Position numbers and translations under genes: made by a program. Of a stretch of DNA of 64,000 nucleotides, positions 8,820 through 17,632 are shown piece by piece. Where the stretch lies: the NCBI GenBank assembly GCA_001899205.1, contig MKVL01000035.1, forward strand, positions 124,001 through 188,000, written 5' to 3'. Position 1 is the stretch's first letter, and the number at the start of each line of letters is the position of its first letter. The stretch is from Mesorhizobium sp. 65-26 (lineage in GTDB: Bacteria; Pseudomonadota; Alphaproteobacteria; Rhizobiales; Rhizobiaceae). The notes beneath the pieces are model-generated. The model saw only the letters and a list, made by a program, of their open reading frames with translations. It made no database searches and was not told where the DNA came from.

Positions 8820-9092
8820 TCCCGCTCACCGTTTTATGCGCGTGCATACAGCCGACCAGTTGGCCGCGCTGGCGATTCGGCAGTTTGCGAAGCGCTTGGG
8901 GTCTATTCCTAGCTGAATGATGTCGAAATCCGCCGGCATCTGGCCCTCAAATTAAAAACCTGCGGAAAAATCCTAAATGGAAGGCGGCAAGCGCAGGGGA
9001 TGTAATACTATGGATTCTATTGTTAGTTCTAGTTATGTTCGCATTTTCCCACATAAAGTAGGCGCTTGAATTTCGCCCCAGGAAATTGCCGC

Positions 9093-11636
9093 GTGGACAA
9101 AGACATTCAAGATTCGATCAAGGCCGGCGAACGGAACCGCGCGGCCGTGGAGCTTGTGCGCAACTGGTGCGCGCATGCGAAAATCGAAAAATATGGCGGC
9201 GTCGGCATGATCGAGGAGGCCACGGGCCTGCCGATCGGTCTTCATGGTTTGAAATGCGACCATGCCAATGCTGGCGGCACGTTCACATGGGATTTGCACG
9301 AAGCGGCGCTGGATTTCTACGACCGGAATTGCGTCGATTGTAAAAATCGAAAGCCCGTCGGCATCCCCAACCTGTTGAGCCTGGTCAAGGAGCGGGAAGA
9401 GCGACGGGCACAAGAAGCCAAAGACGCCGCCGAAGCCGAAGCACGGCGTGTGGAAGTGCAGAACGCCCGACGGCTGGTTCGCTCGCAGTTGCGCGCAGAT
9501 TTGGGCTCGCTTTCCAATACGATTGTCGACAACATCGACGAATACGATGACCACCGCGACGATGAACACCGCGAGCGGCTTTGCGAAAGCGCGCGGCTCG
9601 CGCCGGAACACTTTAGCCAGCCGATTATCGAATACATTTTCGCCTTGGCCGAGCAGGAACCATGGTTTGTCGAAGCCGGGCTAACCGTTCTCGATTATCT
9701 GAACGCCGATCCGGCCCGCATTGCGAAAATAGCCCTGTCATCCATCGCCCGCGCCAAGCCAACAGCTGAAACGGCGCGCGTGATTTTAAGCAGGCTTTCG
9801 ATAGCAGACGCCAATCTGGTGACCGAGGCACTACCCAACGTCATCGAGCGCGCTTCCCCTTATGATCACTATGGATTTGGCCGCGCGCTTCCGTCGCCGG
9901 AACCCGGCCTGCTGCTTGGCGCCTGGAAAACGCATCAGGCGGCTGTTCGGGAGGGATTGGATAGGCTGCTCTCTTCCCGGCAAACGTATTCGGCCGAGTT
10001 GGCCGCCCGCGGCTTGATGGTATTGCAGCAAGACGACCCCAACGCCATGCATGGCTTCTTGCGGACGATGGTGTCGAAATTTTCTCGTGCCGAATTGCTG
10101 CTGGACGATTTTGACGAACGCCACGGAGCTTTTCGGCATCTGCGTGACGCGCTGGCAATGGCTTTCGCGGCCTTTCCCGATGAAATCGACACTTTGGTGC
10201 AGGAATTCATCGCCCATTCGGATCGCAACACGAAGGATCGTGCGTACAAAATCTATGAGGCGCCGTTGCGCGGTCATCGCCATGACGAGCCGCCGATCTC
10301 GCCAGAATCACGGGTGCACCGTCTATGTTTTAAGCGCCTTCTGTGGGCAACCACGACAGAGGAGAGCGAAAAAATCCTGGAATGCGCGCGTGAGGTTTTC
10401 CGGGGCCGCCCTTATGAGATGACTGATATTGCCCGCGTGGAACTGGACGGATTACTTGGAGCTATCCTGCTTCTTGACGACCGGCTGCGTCGCCACGACG
10501 AAACGGCGGTACCCAAAGACGAAAATCTTCTGGGAGCTATGCAGCGAGACCATCGGCGTAGCACTATCACATCCCTCATTACGTCGCTGATTGAATGGGC
10601 AAGCGTTGCTGCCAAGGGCGATCCCGTGCTGGTCAAAAAAGTCGTCGGATCTTTCGACCAAATCCCTGACGGCCGGGATCATCTCAAAGGCATGATGCTG
10701 ACTTGCATCGAGCATGTCGGGCAGACGGTCGAAGGGCTCAACTTGGTGCTGCCCCACCTTTATTCCGGCCTTGTTGGGAATTCCGTCGCGGTAAGGGCCT
10801 ACGCGGCAGCGGCACTGGGCAAAGCGCCACAAGAAAACGTTCCGCCGCTTGTCTACGAAGCCTTCTCGGTTTTGTTGTCGGATCAATATGTCGCCGTCCA
10901 CAAGGCGGCCGTCCGAGCGCTCGGTTACTTCCAGCTTCCGGAGAGCGTTCAGAACCGGGCGGCACAAGCCTTGCTGAATTTGATCCACCACTATTCGCAA
11001 AAAACGGGCAAAGATGATTTCCTGATCGATTGCGTGGAACGCCTGGCCTATGAACTCCGCCGCGTTGACGACACAACTGGCGGAGTTGCAAAATACCTCG
11101 TCCAGGTAATGCTGGGTATTGAACCGCTTTACCTAAGGAGCAGCCTGCGTTCGATGGGCAGAATTTTTGGCGAGACCGAAGGTTTTGTCGATCTTTTAAT
11201 CAAGCTTATTCCGGAGAGCGACGACCGCGACCATCGAAGCGACGAGCTGCATCTTCTGGCAGAATTGCCGAACGAAGCAATCCTATCCCGCAAAGCCGCT
11301 CTTGAAAAATTAGGCGTGGATATCGGGCTGAACCGTCCATGGATCGCACTTCACATTGTCGAGGTGCTTGGCCGGGCCGGCGCGCTGGCCGAAGCACACA
11401 AAATTGCCGAAGCATATGTCACCCGGCCAGATGCGACGGTTCACAACCAATGGCAGCGAATAAGAATGAAGTCCGTGGAAATTGCTACGGCGTTCGAGCA
11501 GGCCATCGCGGAGGGTCGGCGGGGGGATTTGCAGGCCCTTGCAGATCGGTGGGAAGAGAACGCTCAACAGGACAAGGAATTCCAGGCCGATGTCGAAAAA
11601 CGCAATTCTCGATCACGTTTTTCCCATCCGCTCTAA
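9093..11636 (+). CDS. large HEAT-repeat-like helical protein, partner of downstream nuclease
   Basis: An 847-aa, almost entirely helical protein. The N-terminal part (about residues 35-85) has a Cys-containing module, CDHANAGG and later CVDCKN, that could bind metal, followed by a charged coiled-coil stretch (EREERRAQEAKDAAEAEARR). The remaining roughly 650 residues look like HEAT/ARM repeats, for example YAAAALGKA, VHKAAVRALGYFQLPESVQ and repeated helical pairs. No enzymatic motif is seen. I chose GTG 9093 because AGGAA lies 8 nt before it; an in-frame TTG at 9066 lacks a ribosome binding site. The 3' end overlaps the nuclease gene by 47 bp. It is probably a scaffold or sensor for that nuclease (inference). 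Confidence 0.65.
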   Translation: MDKDIQDSIKAGERNRAAVELVRNWCAHAKIEKYGGVGMIEEATGLPIGLHGLKCDHANAGGTFTWDLHEAALDFYDRNCVDCKNRKPVGIPNLLSLVKEREERRAQEAKDAAEAEARRVEVQNARRLVRSQLRADLGSLSNTIVDNIDEYDDHRDDEHRERLCESARLAPEHFSQPIIEYIFALAEQEPWFVEAGLTVLDYLNADPARIAKIALSSIARAKPTAETARVILSRLSIADANLVTEALPNVIERASPYDHYGFGRALPSPEPGLLLGAWKTHQAAVREGLDRLLSSRQTYSAELAARGLMVLQQDDPNAMHGFLRTMVSKFSRAELLLDDFDERHGAFRHLRDALAMAFAAFPDEIDTLVQEFIAHSDRNTKDRAYKIYEAPLRGHRHDEPPISPESRVHRLCFKRLLWATTTEESEKILECAREVFRGRPYEMTDIARVELDGLLGAILLLDDRLRRHDETAVPKDENLLGAMQRDHRRSTITSLITSLIEWASVAAKGDPVLVKKVVGSFDQIPDGRDHLKGMMLTCIEHVGQTVEGLNLVLPHLYSGLVGNSVAVRAYAAAALGKAPQENVPPLVYEAFSVLLSDQYVAVHKAAVRALGYFQLPESVQNRAAQALLNLIHHYSQKTGKDDFLIDCVERLAYELRRVDDTTGGVAKYLVQVMLGIEPLYLRSSLRSMGRIFGETEGFVDLLIKLIPESDDRDHRSDELHLLAELPNEAILSRKAALEKLGVDIGLNRPWIALHIVEVLGRAGALAEAHKIAEAYVTRPDATVHNQWQRIRMKSVEIATAFEQAIAEGRRGDLQALADRWEENAQQDKEFQADVEKRNSRSRFSHPL

Positions 11637-13041
11637 GGCGGTTCTTGCCCTGCAGGCAGCGGGATCGCGTGAAGATGCGGCGGCGTTTGAGACGCTCGCG
11701 CAGGATGCAAAAGGCGTGGCCGTGGCGTTCGGAGACGCGCCTGCGGCGAAGCATTGGATTGCCTTATCGACCGCGCTTGAGATCGTGCGCTTTCTGGTCG
11801 AATGGCAAGAAGCGCTGCTTACCGCCGGTATCGACGCTGATCGCTTTTTGCGTACAGCGCGGTTGCGGTTGAGCCAACTTCGAGAAACGCCGGATCCCGA
11901 TTTATTCGTCGCGCGCCTTATCGAAGTCCTCTCCGTCATCGATGGCGCGTTCAACATGTCGATGATCGGGCATTTGCGGCAGCAAATTGCCGGCATTCCA
12001 TTGCCGATTGGTATTTTTTCCGATCCCCCCTTCGAGCGGCCCGATTGGGCGCGCGAGCAAAAGCAAAAACCGAAGGACGAAAAGCCCGATCTCACCGTTG
12101 CCTTCGTTGAGTTTAAAATCAACGGAACCACTGCCGAGCGCGTTCAAACCCTGCGCCCGCGAGAAACCCACGATCTCGACATCGCGGTGCGGGTCTCACG
12201 CTGGCCGGAAACGGCAAGCAGCTTGGTATTAAGTCCGGTTTCCCTGGAACCGCGCGACAGCTACGATCTTCCGAGTTTCCGGTTCCTGCGTCCGTCCGGC
12301 GAGCCTCCCCACTTCTTCCAGCAACACGGTAGGATGATTCTGCACGCGCCGCAGAACCTCAAAGCGCGCCCGTTCGAATTCATGTATTCGGCGGAGTTTC
12401 AACCGACGTCTTCGGAAAGGCCTGTCTCGATTGCCGGACAAAGAACCCTTCGGCTGGATGGGTCTGAGCCCAGCCGCCAACCTATAACCGGATACCCCGG
12501 CATCGACAGAAAGCTTGTCGCGATACGGGACTCCTTACGCCTCGAGCCGCTTATCCCCGAAAGCGATCTTGAGGATCTGCTTACCGTTCTCGTTCCCCTT
12601 GCCAACCTGGTGGGGCAAGCGGTGCAAGATAACCTGTTTCCGAAGGTCATTTCTGAAGCCGAGTTTCAACGGCAGGTGCGAGAATGGCTTCGGCGGGAAG
12701 CAACCATTGGCGCAGGGCTTGAGGAGCAAGCCCATTCGACGGGGGGCCGAACCGACTTATCTTTCAGAGGCGTCCGCATAGAACTCAAATCGGAAACGGC
12801 GAAGAGATTGCTTCCGGATGACTGCAAGCACTACGCTTCGCAGCCGGCAAGCTATGCAGTTGGAACCAACCGACGGGTGGCCGTGCTAAGTGTTCTGGAT
12901 TGCAGCCCGAAAAAAGAGGTGCCTTTTCCGATAGAAGACGGGTTGTGTGTGTATCCAATCGATACCGGCACCACCCCCGTGTATATCGTGTGCTGCCTGA
13001 TTCAAGGGAATTTGGCAAAGCCAAGTTCGCACTCGCGCTAG
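11590..13041 (+). CDS. PD-(D/E)XK nuclease-domain protein paired with HEAT protein
   Basis: A 483-aa protein. The N-terminal 150 residues are helical, and the middle is beta-rich with no family I recognise. The C-terminus has a convincing PD-(D/E)XK core: a helix EAEFQRQVREWLRRE, then GGRTDLSF with D389, and RIELKSE with E398-L-K400. A further strand has ASYAVGTNRRVAVLSVLD. The spacing D-x8-E-x-K is typical for restriction-like and Cap4/Mrr-type nucleases. The start ATG 11590 lies inside the HEAT gene (47-bp overlap, different frame), so the two are almost certainly co-translated. No neighbour in the same direction follows closely. The substrate is unknown. Confidence 0.7.
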   Translation: MSKNAILDHVFPIRSKAVLALQAAGSREDAAAFETLAQDAKGVAVAFGDAPAAKHWIALSTALEIVRFLVEWQEALLTAGIDADRFLRTARLRLSQLRETPDPDLFVARLIEVLSVIDGAFNMSMIGHLRQQIAGIPLPIGIFSDPPFERPDWAREQKQKPKDEKPDLTVAFVEFKINGTTAERVQTLRPRETHDLDIAVRVSRWPETASSLVLSPVSLEPRDSYDLPSFRFLRPSGEPPHFFQQHGRMILHAPQNLKARPFEFMYSAEFQPTSSERPVSIAGQRTLRLDGSEPSRQPITGYPGIDRKLVAIRDSLRLEPLIPESDLEDLLTVLVPLANLVGQAVQDNLFPKVISEAEFQRQVREWLRREATIGAGLEEQAHSTGGRTDLSFRGVRIELKSETAKRLLPDDCKHYASQPASYAVGTNRRVAVLSVLDCSPKKEVPFPIEDGLCVYPIDTGTTPVYIVCCLIQGNLAKPSSHSR

Positions 13042-13069
13042 CAGATTGTTATGGCGTCAAGCCAACCCC

Positions 13070-13726
13070 TCAGTCTGGCATGTCAACCATGGCGCCCGGC
13101 TCCCGGTCAACAAGCCCCCAAAAGCGCGTTACAGCGCGCATGTAACGCATAAAGTCGTTGTCGGAGAGCTGGATACCTTCGCTGAGAATGGCGTGTTCTT
13201 CAGACTTTGCAGCGACGGTGTTGTCCGCATAGCGCCAAAGGTGCGGAGCACGGTCACGCAACTTGGTCAGAGAACCTCCGTCGCCATGCCGCACGGCGTT
13301 TCCCAACAGGTGCAATTCCTCGATTGTCACTCTTACCTGGCCGGTTTCCAAGTCGAGGCCATGACGTAAACCCACGCCTCGGACAAGTTTATTGATCTCC
13401 ACGGTGGCAATACCTGCACGCCGATCTTCTGAGACATGCACCCTGGCCCAAATCCGGAGTTGGCGCTCAAAGAGACCGTCAAGTGTGAGCGCGAAGCTGC
13501 GCCGCGCTTCGAAAGCAAGCATGTTCGACGTGTGCATTTGGGCGTGTTCGAGAAACTCCGCCATAGATGCCGCAAGCCCGCTGGTCTTTACGCCGCTATG
13601 GAGTGGCAGGTTGTCCAGCGCAGGCAGCAAGACGCGCGTGTAGAAACGGTGGATGTCGGCCTGAAAAATTCGAGGCAATAGATCTTGGGGCATAGGCACC
13701 GCTTGAATCCAAAATCGCTGCTGCAT
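13070..13726 (-). CDS. hypothetical protein, HEPN-like
   Basis: A 218-aa helical protein of no named family. The segment EELHLLGNAVRHGDGGS resembles the conserved helix of HEPN/MAE_28990-like proteins (N-x2-R-H-G-D-G-x-S). The strict R-x4-H catalytic spacing is absent, so it may be non-catalytic. An alternative start is the ATG at 13693 (MPQDLLPRIFQ), which removes 11 residues; neither has a strong ribosome binding site. It converges on the HEAT-nuclease pair with 28 bp between the stops. Function unknown; an antitoxin, toxin or regulator of the neighbours is possible. Confidence 0.5.
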   Translation of the reverse strand: MQQRFWIQAVPMPQDLLPRIFQADIHRFYTRVLLPALDNLPLHSGVKTSGLAASMAEFLEHAQMHTSNMLAFEARRSFALTLDGLFERQLRIWARVHVSEDRRAGIATVEINKLVRGVGLRHGLDLETGQVRVTIEELHLLGNAVRHGDGGSLTKLRDRAPHLWRYADNTVAAKSEEHAILSEGIQLSDNDFMRYMRAVTRFWGLVDREPGAMVDMPD

Positions 13727-14018
13727 CGACCGTAGCGAAGATGCAGGCAGACGGCCACACGAGAACTACAGCGTCAGACTTTGGCTTAGCCTACCGACGA
13801 GATTCAAGGCCAGGATCCAGCACCCCTCTCTGCTTCCATCGCCAACTCGATGACATGCTTGCAGGCGCCGACGGACATGATAAGTGCGCATCACGCTGCA
13901 GCGACCGTTGAGAAATACCAGGCCCTATTCAGCATGAGTACCGGGATAATTTGGAACATCTCAATCTGTTCATGATAGTCGGCTCCTCGGCACCATTTGC
14001 TTACTGGGCGCACGAAAC

Positions 14019-16787
14019 GTGGCTTTGACCAAATTGCTATCTGGCCGCTCGCGCACCTACCGCCCTGGCTTCTTTGCGCGGTTCTTTCCGGCAGGAAAAT
14101 GGAAGCTGACCCTAGACCCGAAAATCTCGGGGCATTTCCGGCTGGCTCAAGATAGCGATGTAGAGCTTAGCTGCCTCGATATTGTGTCAATTTCCGTAAG
14201 CAAGGCCCTATTGTGGCACACCGTTGAGATACGAGCTCGCGGCAGAACAAACACTCTTTCGGCACTATCGGGTGAAGCGGCCGCACAACTGGCCGCAGAC
14301 CTTCATTCCTTCATCAACACTCACCTCTTTGGGTTGATCGCCACCGAGAAGAATCGCCTGCTCGATGTCGACGAAAGGCTTCGCGAGCTTACTGAAGGCA
14401 ACAGACAGTATCTTGCACAGGCCGATCTAGCCAGGGCTGTTGCCGGAGTCCCTGGCGCCGCAGCGGCGGCCCTATCTCACCCGCTTCTAAACGCAGACAT
14501 GATGCCGGCAGGACTGAAGGCCTCCCTTCCGGCCTCGTTCGCCATGATAACGGACCCGGGCGTTCGTCATGCCTACAACGAGGCTTTCGTCAGCTCGGAA
14601 TTGAGCAGGTTCCAGTCCTTTTTCGACGACCTCGACCGGCGTTCGTTTTCCGACCAGCAGCGCGAGGCCTGTATTCGCCTGGAGGACAACAACCTGCTGG
14701 TGGCCTCGGCAGGCTCCGGCAAATCCGCGACGATGGTCGGCAAGGTCGCCTACGTCCTGGAAAAGCAACTCTATCGGCCCGACGAGATTCTACTCCTGGC
14801 CTTCAATAGAAACGCAGCCGATGAACTCAGGACAAGGATCGCAGCGCAGTTACAGGTCGCGGAGGACGCCCTGGAGTGTCGGGTCACTACATTTCATGCT
14901 CTCGGACGCGGAATCATTGAGGAGGTCGAAGGTCGGCCACCGCAGCTCGCCAACTGGGTGGATCATCCCGCTGGCGAAACCAGGGTCATCGAGGCGATAA
15001 TCCAGAACCTTGTCGAGAGCGATCCGGAATTTGCCCGGATGTGGGCCGAGCTTCTCGTCGTGCATCCCAAGGCCGACATCCCGATAGAGGTATTTGACGG
15101 GGAGGCCGACTACCGGCGCTACGTATCGGACACCCTTAGAAAGGGTAGTGCCACGATCGGTTCCTTGTCCGCAGTGATCGTAAAGTCGTTGCAGGAGAAG
15201 AAGATCGCCAACTGGCTTTGGCTGCATTCAGTCGCCTTCGAATACGAACGGCAAATTCCGGTGGAGGAAGACGATGGCAGCGTCCGCCATCTGCATCCAG
15301 ATTTCTACTATCCGCAGACCGAAACCGTGCATGAGCATTTCGCGCTCGATGCGGACGGAAGCTCACCCTTTGCGGACTACGCCAAACACGCCGAGAACAA
15401 GCGGCAGGCATATCGCCGCAATGAGATCGATTTCTTCGAGACCACTTCCGCTCAAGCCAGCGACGAGACGCTGCTCAGCACGCTCGAGTCCGAACTGACG
15501 CGTCGCTCAATACCTTTCGAACGCAAGAGCTACGCCGAAATCACCAAGGCGCTCGATCCGGTGATTATCAAGCACTATCATCAGCTGATATCCACCTGCT
15601 TAAAGCACATACGTGCCAGCCACCTCACGCTCGACATGTTGCTCGAACGTGCCAAGACCTTGCACGACAAGGAGCGTGCGAGGCTGTTCGCGCGCGCGGT
15701 CTGGCTGATCACTCAAGGGTATTCCCGAAAGCTCGAGGAAGCGAAACGGATCGACTTCGATTCGATGATCGCGGATGCGGTCCGGCTGGTCGAGACTGGC
15801 CGATATCGAAGTCCCTATTCCCTCATTCTCGTGGACGAGTTTCAGGACATTTCCGAGCCGCGCGCCAACCTGATCAAGGCGCTCAAACAGCAGAAAGCGT
15901 TCAGCAAGGTCTTCGCGGTCGGAGACGACTGGCAGTCGATCTATCGCTTTGCCGGATCGGACATCACGATCTTTACACGGTTCGAAGCGAACTTCGGGAC
16001 CAGTTGGCAGGGGCGCCTGGAGCAGACGTATCGCTGTAACCAGCTTATTGCCGAGACAGCCGCTAAGTTCGTCCAGCGCAATCCTGAACAGATCAAGAAG
16101 TCAGTCCGCTCGACGCGCCCAGCCGTCTCGCGATCAATCCGCGTCATTCCCATCGATGATAAACGCGACAATCCAGACTTTGCGGTGGCATGTCATCGCC
16201 TGCTCGAACGGCTTGATGGCGCTCTGGGGGGCATTGCCAACCGGTGGCGCGACGAAAAGCGCGACAAGCTTAAGGTTCTGGTTTTGTGGCGCTACAACGT
16301 CCTCGATCCTTTTAAAGGACGGCCGCCGTCCTTTGCAAACATCGAGGTGGCCGGGCTGTCGTTTCACCGGGCCAAGGGCCTTGAGGCCGACTACACGGTG
16401 CTGCTCAACGTCAGCGAGGGCAATTACGGCGTACCAAGCCGCATCGAAGACGATGAGCTGCTAAATCTGGTCATTCCCCGCCCCGAGACCTTCGCTTACG
16501 CCGAAGAACGGCGCTTGTTCTACGTGGCGCTGACGCGTGCCAGCCGCGGCGTCTATATGATCACCAATCGCCGTCAGCCATCGCGCTATATCCAGGAGCT
16601 TTGCGAGATCGCTGGCGACGAAGTTCGCTTCGAGACGATTGAGGGGGCCGAATTGAGCCAATGTCCGGCTTGCCTCGTCGGCCAATTGGTTGAGCGACGC
16701 AACAAAGACGGATCGATATTTCGTGGGTGCAATCAGTTTCCGGACTGCAAACACACTGAACCGGCGAACGTAGTGCGAAGACGGTAA
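14019..16787 (+). CDS. UvrD/Rep-family DNA helicase, helicase IV (HelD)-like, with C-terminal zinc ribbon
   Basis: A 922-aa superfamily 1 helicase with 3'-5' polarity expected from the family. The first roughly 200 residues resemble the accessory N-terminus of E. coli helicase IV (ISVSKALLWHTVEIRARG). Walker A is ASAGSGKSATM near residue 226, motif Ia includes AFNRNAADELR, motif II is LVDEFQDIS near residue 603, motif III is GDDWQSIYRFAGS, and motif VI is RRLFYVALTRA. The last 40 residues add a topoisomerase-I-type zinc ribbon (CPAC...C-x5-C). The start is GTG 14019; no better start is seen. The gene stands alone on the plus strand. It may serve DNA repair or processing, or belong to the defence-like cargo. 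Confidence 0.85.
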   Translation: MALTKLLSGRSRTYRPGFFARFFPAGKWKLTLDPKISGHFRLAQDSDVELSCLDIVSISVSKALLWHTVEIRARGRTNTLSALSGEAAAQLAADLHSFINTHLFGLIATEKNRLLDVDERLRELTEGNRQYLAQADLARAVAGVPGAAAAALSHPLLNADMMPAGLKASLPASFAMITDPGVRHAYNEAFVSSELSRFQSFFDDLDRRSFSDQQREACIRLEDNNLLVASAGSGKSATMVGKVAYVLEKQLYRPDEILLLAFNRNAADELRTRIAAQLQVAEDALECRVTTFHALGRGIIEEVEGRPPQLANWVDHPAGETRVIEAIIQNLVESDPEFARMWAELLVVHPKADIPIEVFDGEADYRRYVSDTLRKGSATIGSLSAVIVKSLQEKKIANWLWLHSVAFEYERQIPVEEDDGSVRHLHPDFYYPQTETVHEHFALDADGSSPFADYAKHAENKRQAYRRNEIDFFETTSAQASDETLLSTLESELTRRSIPFERKSYAEITKALDPVIIKHYHQLISTCLKHIRASHLTLDMLLERAKTLHDKERARLFARAVWLITQGYSRKLEEAKRIDFDSMIADAVRLVETGRYRSPYSLILVDEFQDISEPRANLIKALKQQKAFSKVFAVGDDWQSIYRFAGSDITIFTRFEANFGTSWQGRLEQTYRCNQLIAETAAKFVQRNPEQIKKSVRSTRPAVSRSIRVIPIDDKRDNPDFAVACHRLLERLDGALGGIANRWRDEKRDKLKVLVLWRYNVLDPFKGRPPSFANIEVAGLSFHRAKGLEADYTVLLNVSEGNYGVPSRIEDDELLNLVIPRPETFAYAEERRLFYVALTRASRGVYMITNRRQPSRYIQELCEIAGDEVRFETIEGAELSQCPACLVGQLVERRNKDGSIFRGCNQFPDCKHTEPANVVRRR

Positions 16788-16972
16788 CCGCCCGCACTCA
16801 TTGTGACGGCGAACTGGGACCCTTTGGGAACTCATGCTCTAACGAGCATCGAGCTGAGCGTTGGACTGACGGGGGAAAGAAGCGGCTGGTGGATTTATCT
16901 CGGCATCGCTCCAAATTGCGATATACGGAAAATGGGCGATGCGGATCTGACCCCCATACCAGGAGCGAATAC

Positions 16973-17428
16973 TTGAGTGATCAAAACGAAGCCGTGACAG
17001 CTGATCTGATCGGGCTGACGGCAGACATTGTCTCTGCCTATGTCAGCCAAAACCCCCTGCCCGTCGCCGGGCTGCCAGACCTGATCGCGTCGATCCATTC
17101 GTCGCTTACAGGCCTTGGTCAGCCGAATATGCCCGAGCCGTCTCAACAGGAACCCGCCGTCAATCCGAAAAGATCGGTAACGCCGGACTACATCATCTGC
17201 CTGGAAGACGGGAAGAAATTCAAATCGTTGAAACGCCATCTCGCGGTACACTACGGACTCACGCCGAACGAATACCGCGAAAAGTGGGGATTGAAGCCAG
17301 ACTACCCGATGGTTGCACCGAACTACGCGGCCCAAAGATCTACGCTCGCGAAGGCGGCGGGGCTCGGACGCAAACCGCAACCATCCCCGGCCCAGAAGAT
17401 GCCTACCAAACGAAAGCCTAGGGCTTAG
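16973..17428 (+). CDS. MucR/Ros family zinc-finger transcriptional regulator
   Basis: A 151-aa regulator of the rhizobial Ros/MucR family, which controls exopolysaccharide, motility and virulence or symbiosis genes. The N-terminus SDQNEAVTADLIGLTADIVS and the DNA-binding part CLEDGKKFKSLKRHLAVHYG, then LTPNEYREKWGL and DYPMVAPNYA, are diagnostic. The finger has C76 but Asp79 in place of the second zinc-ligand Cys, with H89 and H93. Asp variants are known among Mesorhizobium MucR homologues. The start is TTG 16973, decided by AGGAG 7 nt upstream; a longer frame to 16889 adds an unrelated N-terminus. Confidence 0.9.
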   Translation: MSDQNEAVTADLIGLTADIVSAYVSQNPLPVAGLPDLIASIHSSLTGLGQPNMPEPSQQEPAVNPKRSVTPDYIICLEDGKKFKSLKRHLAVHYGLTPNEYREKWGLKPDYPMVAPNYAAQRSTLAKAAGLGRKPQPSPAQKMPTKRKPRA

Positions 17429-17632
17429 AACATCCCGGCTGTCGGTGTGTCAAACCTCGGGTGCCGTGAGGGGCAGTTAGCCGATCGCGACCGTGGGCTA
17501 CGGCCACCTAAATTCGAGCGATCATTGGCGACGTTGCGGTCTATGCGGAGCGTCGCCGATAGCAGAACAGCGCTTCTTCGATAGTGGGTCTCGCGATGTA
17601 GCGGTCTCCCGCTACCATTCTTCCTCCACTCT

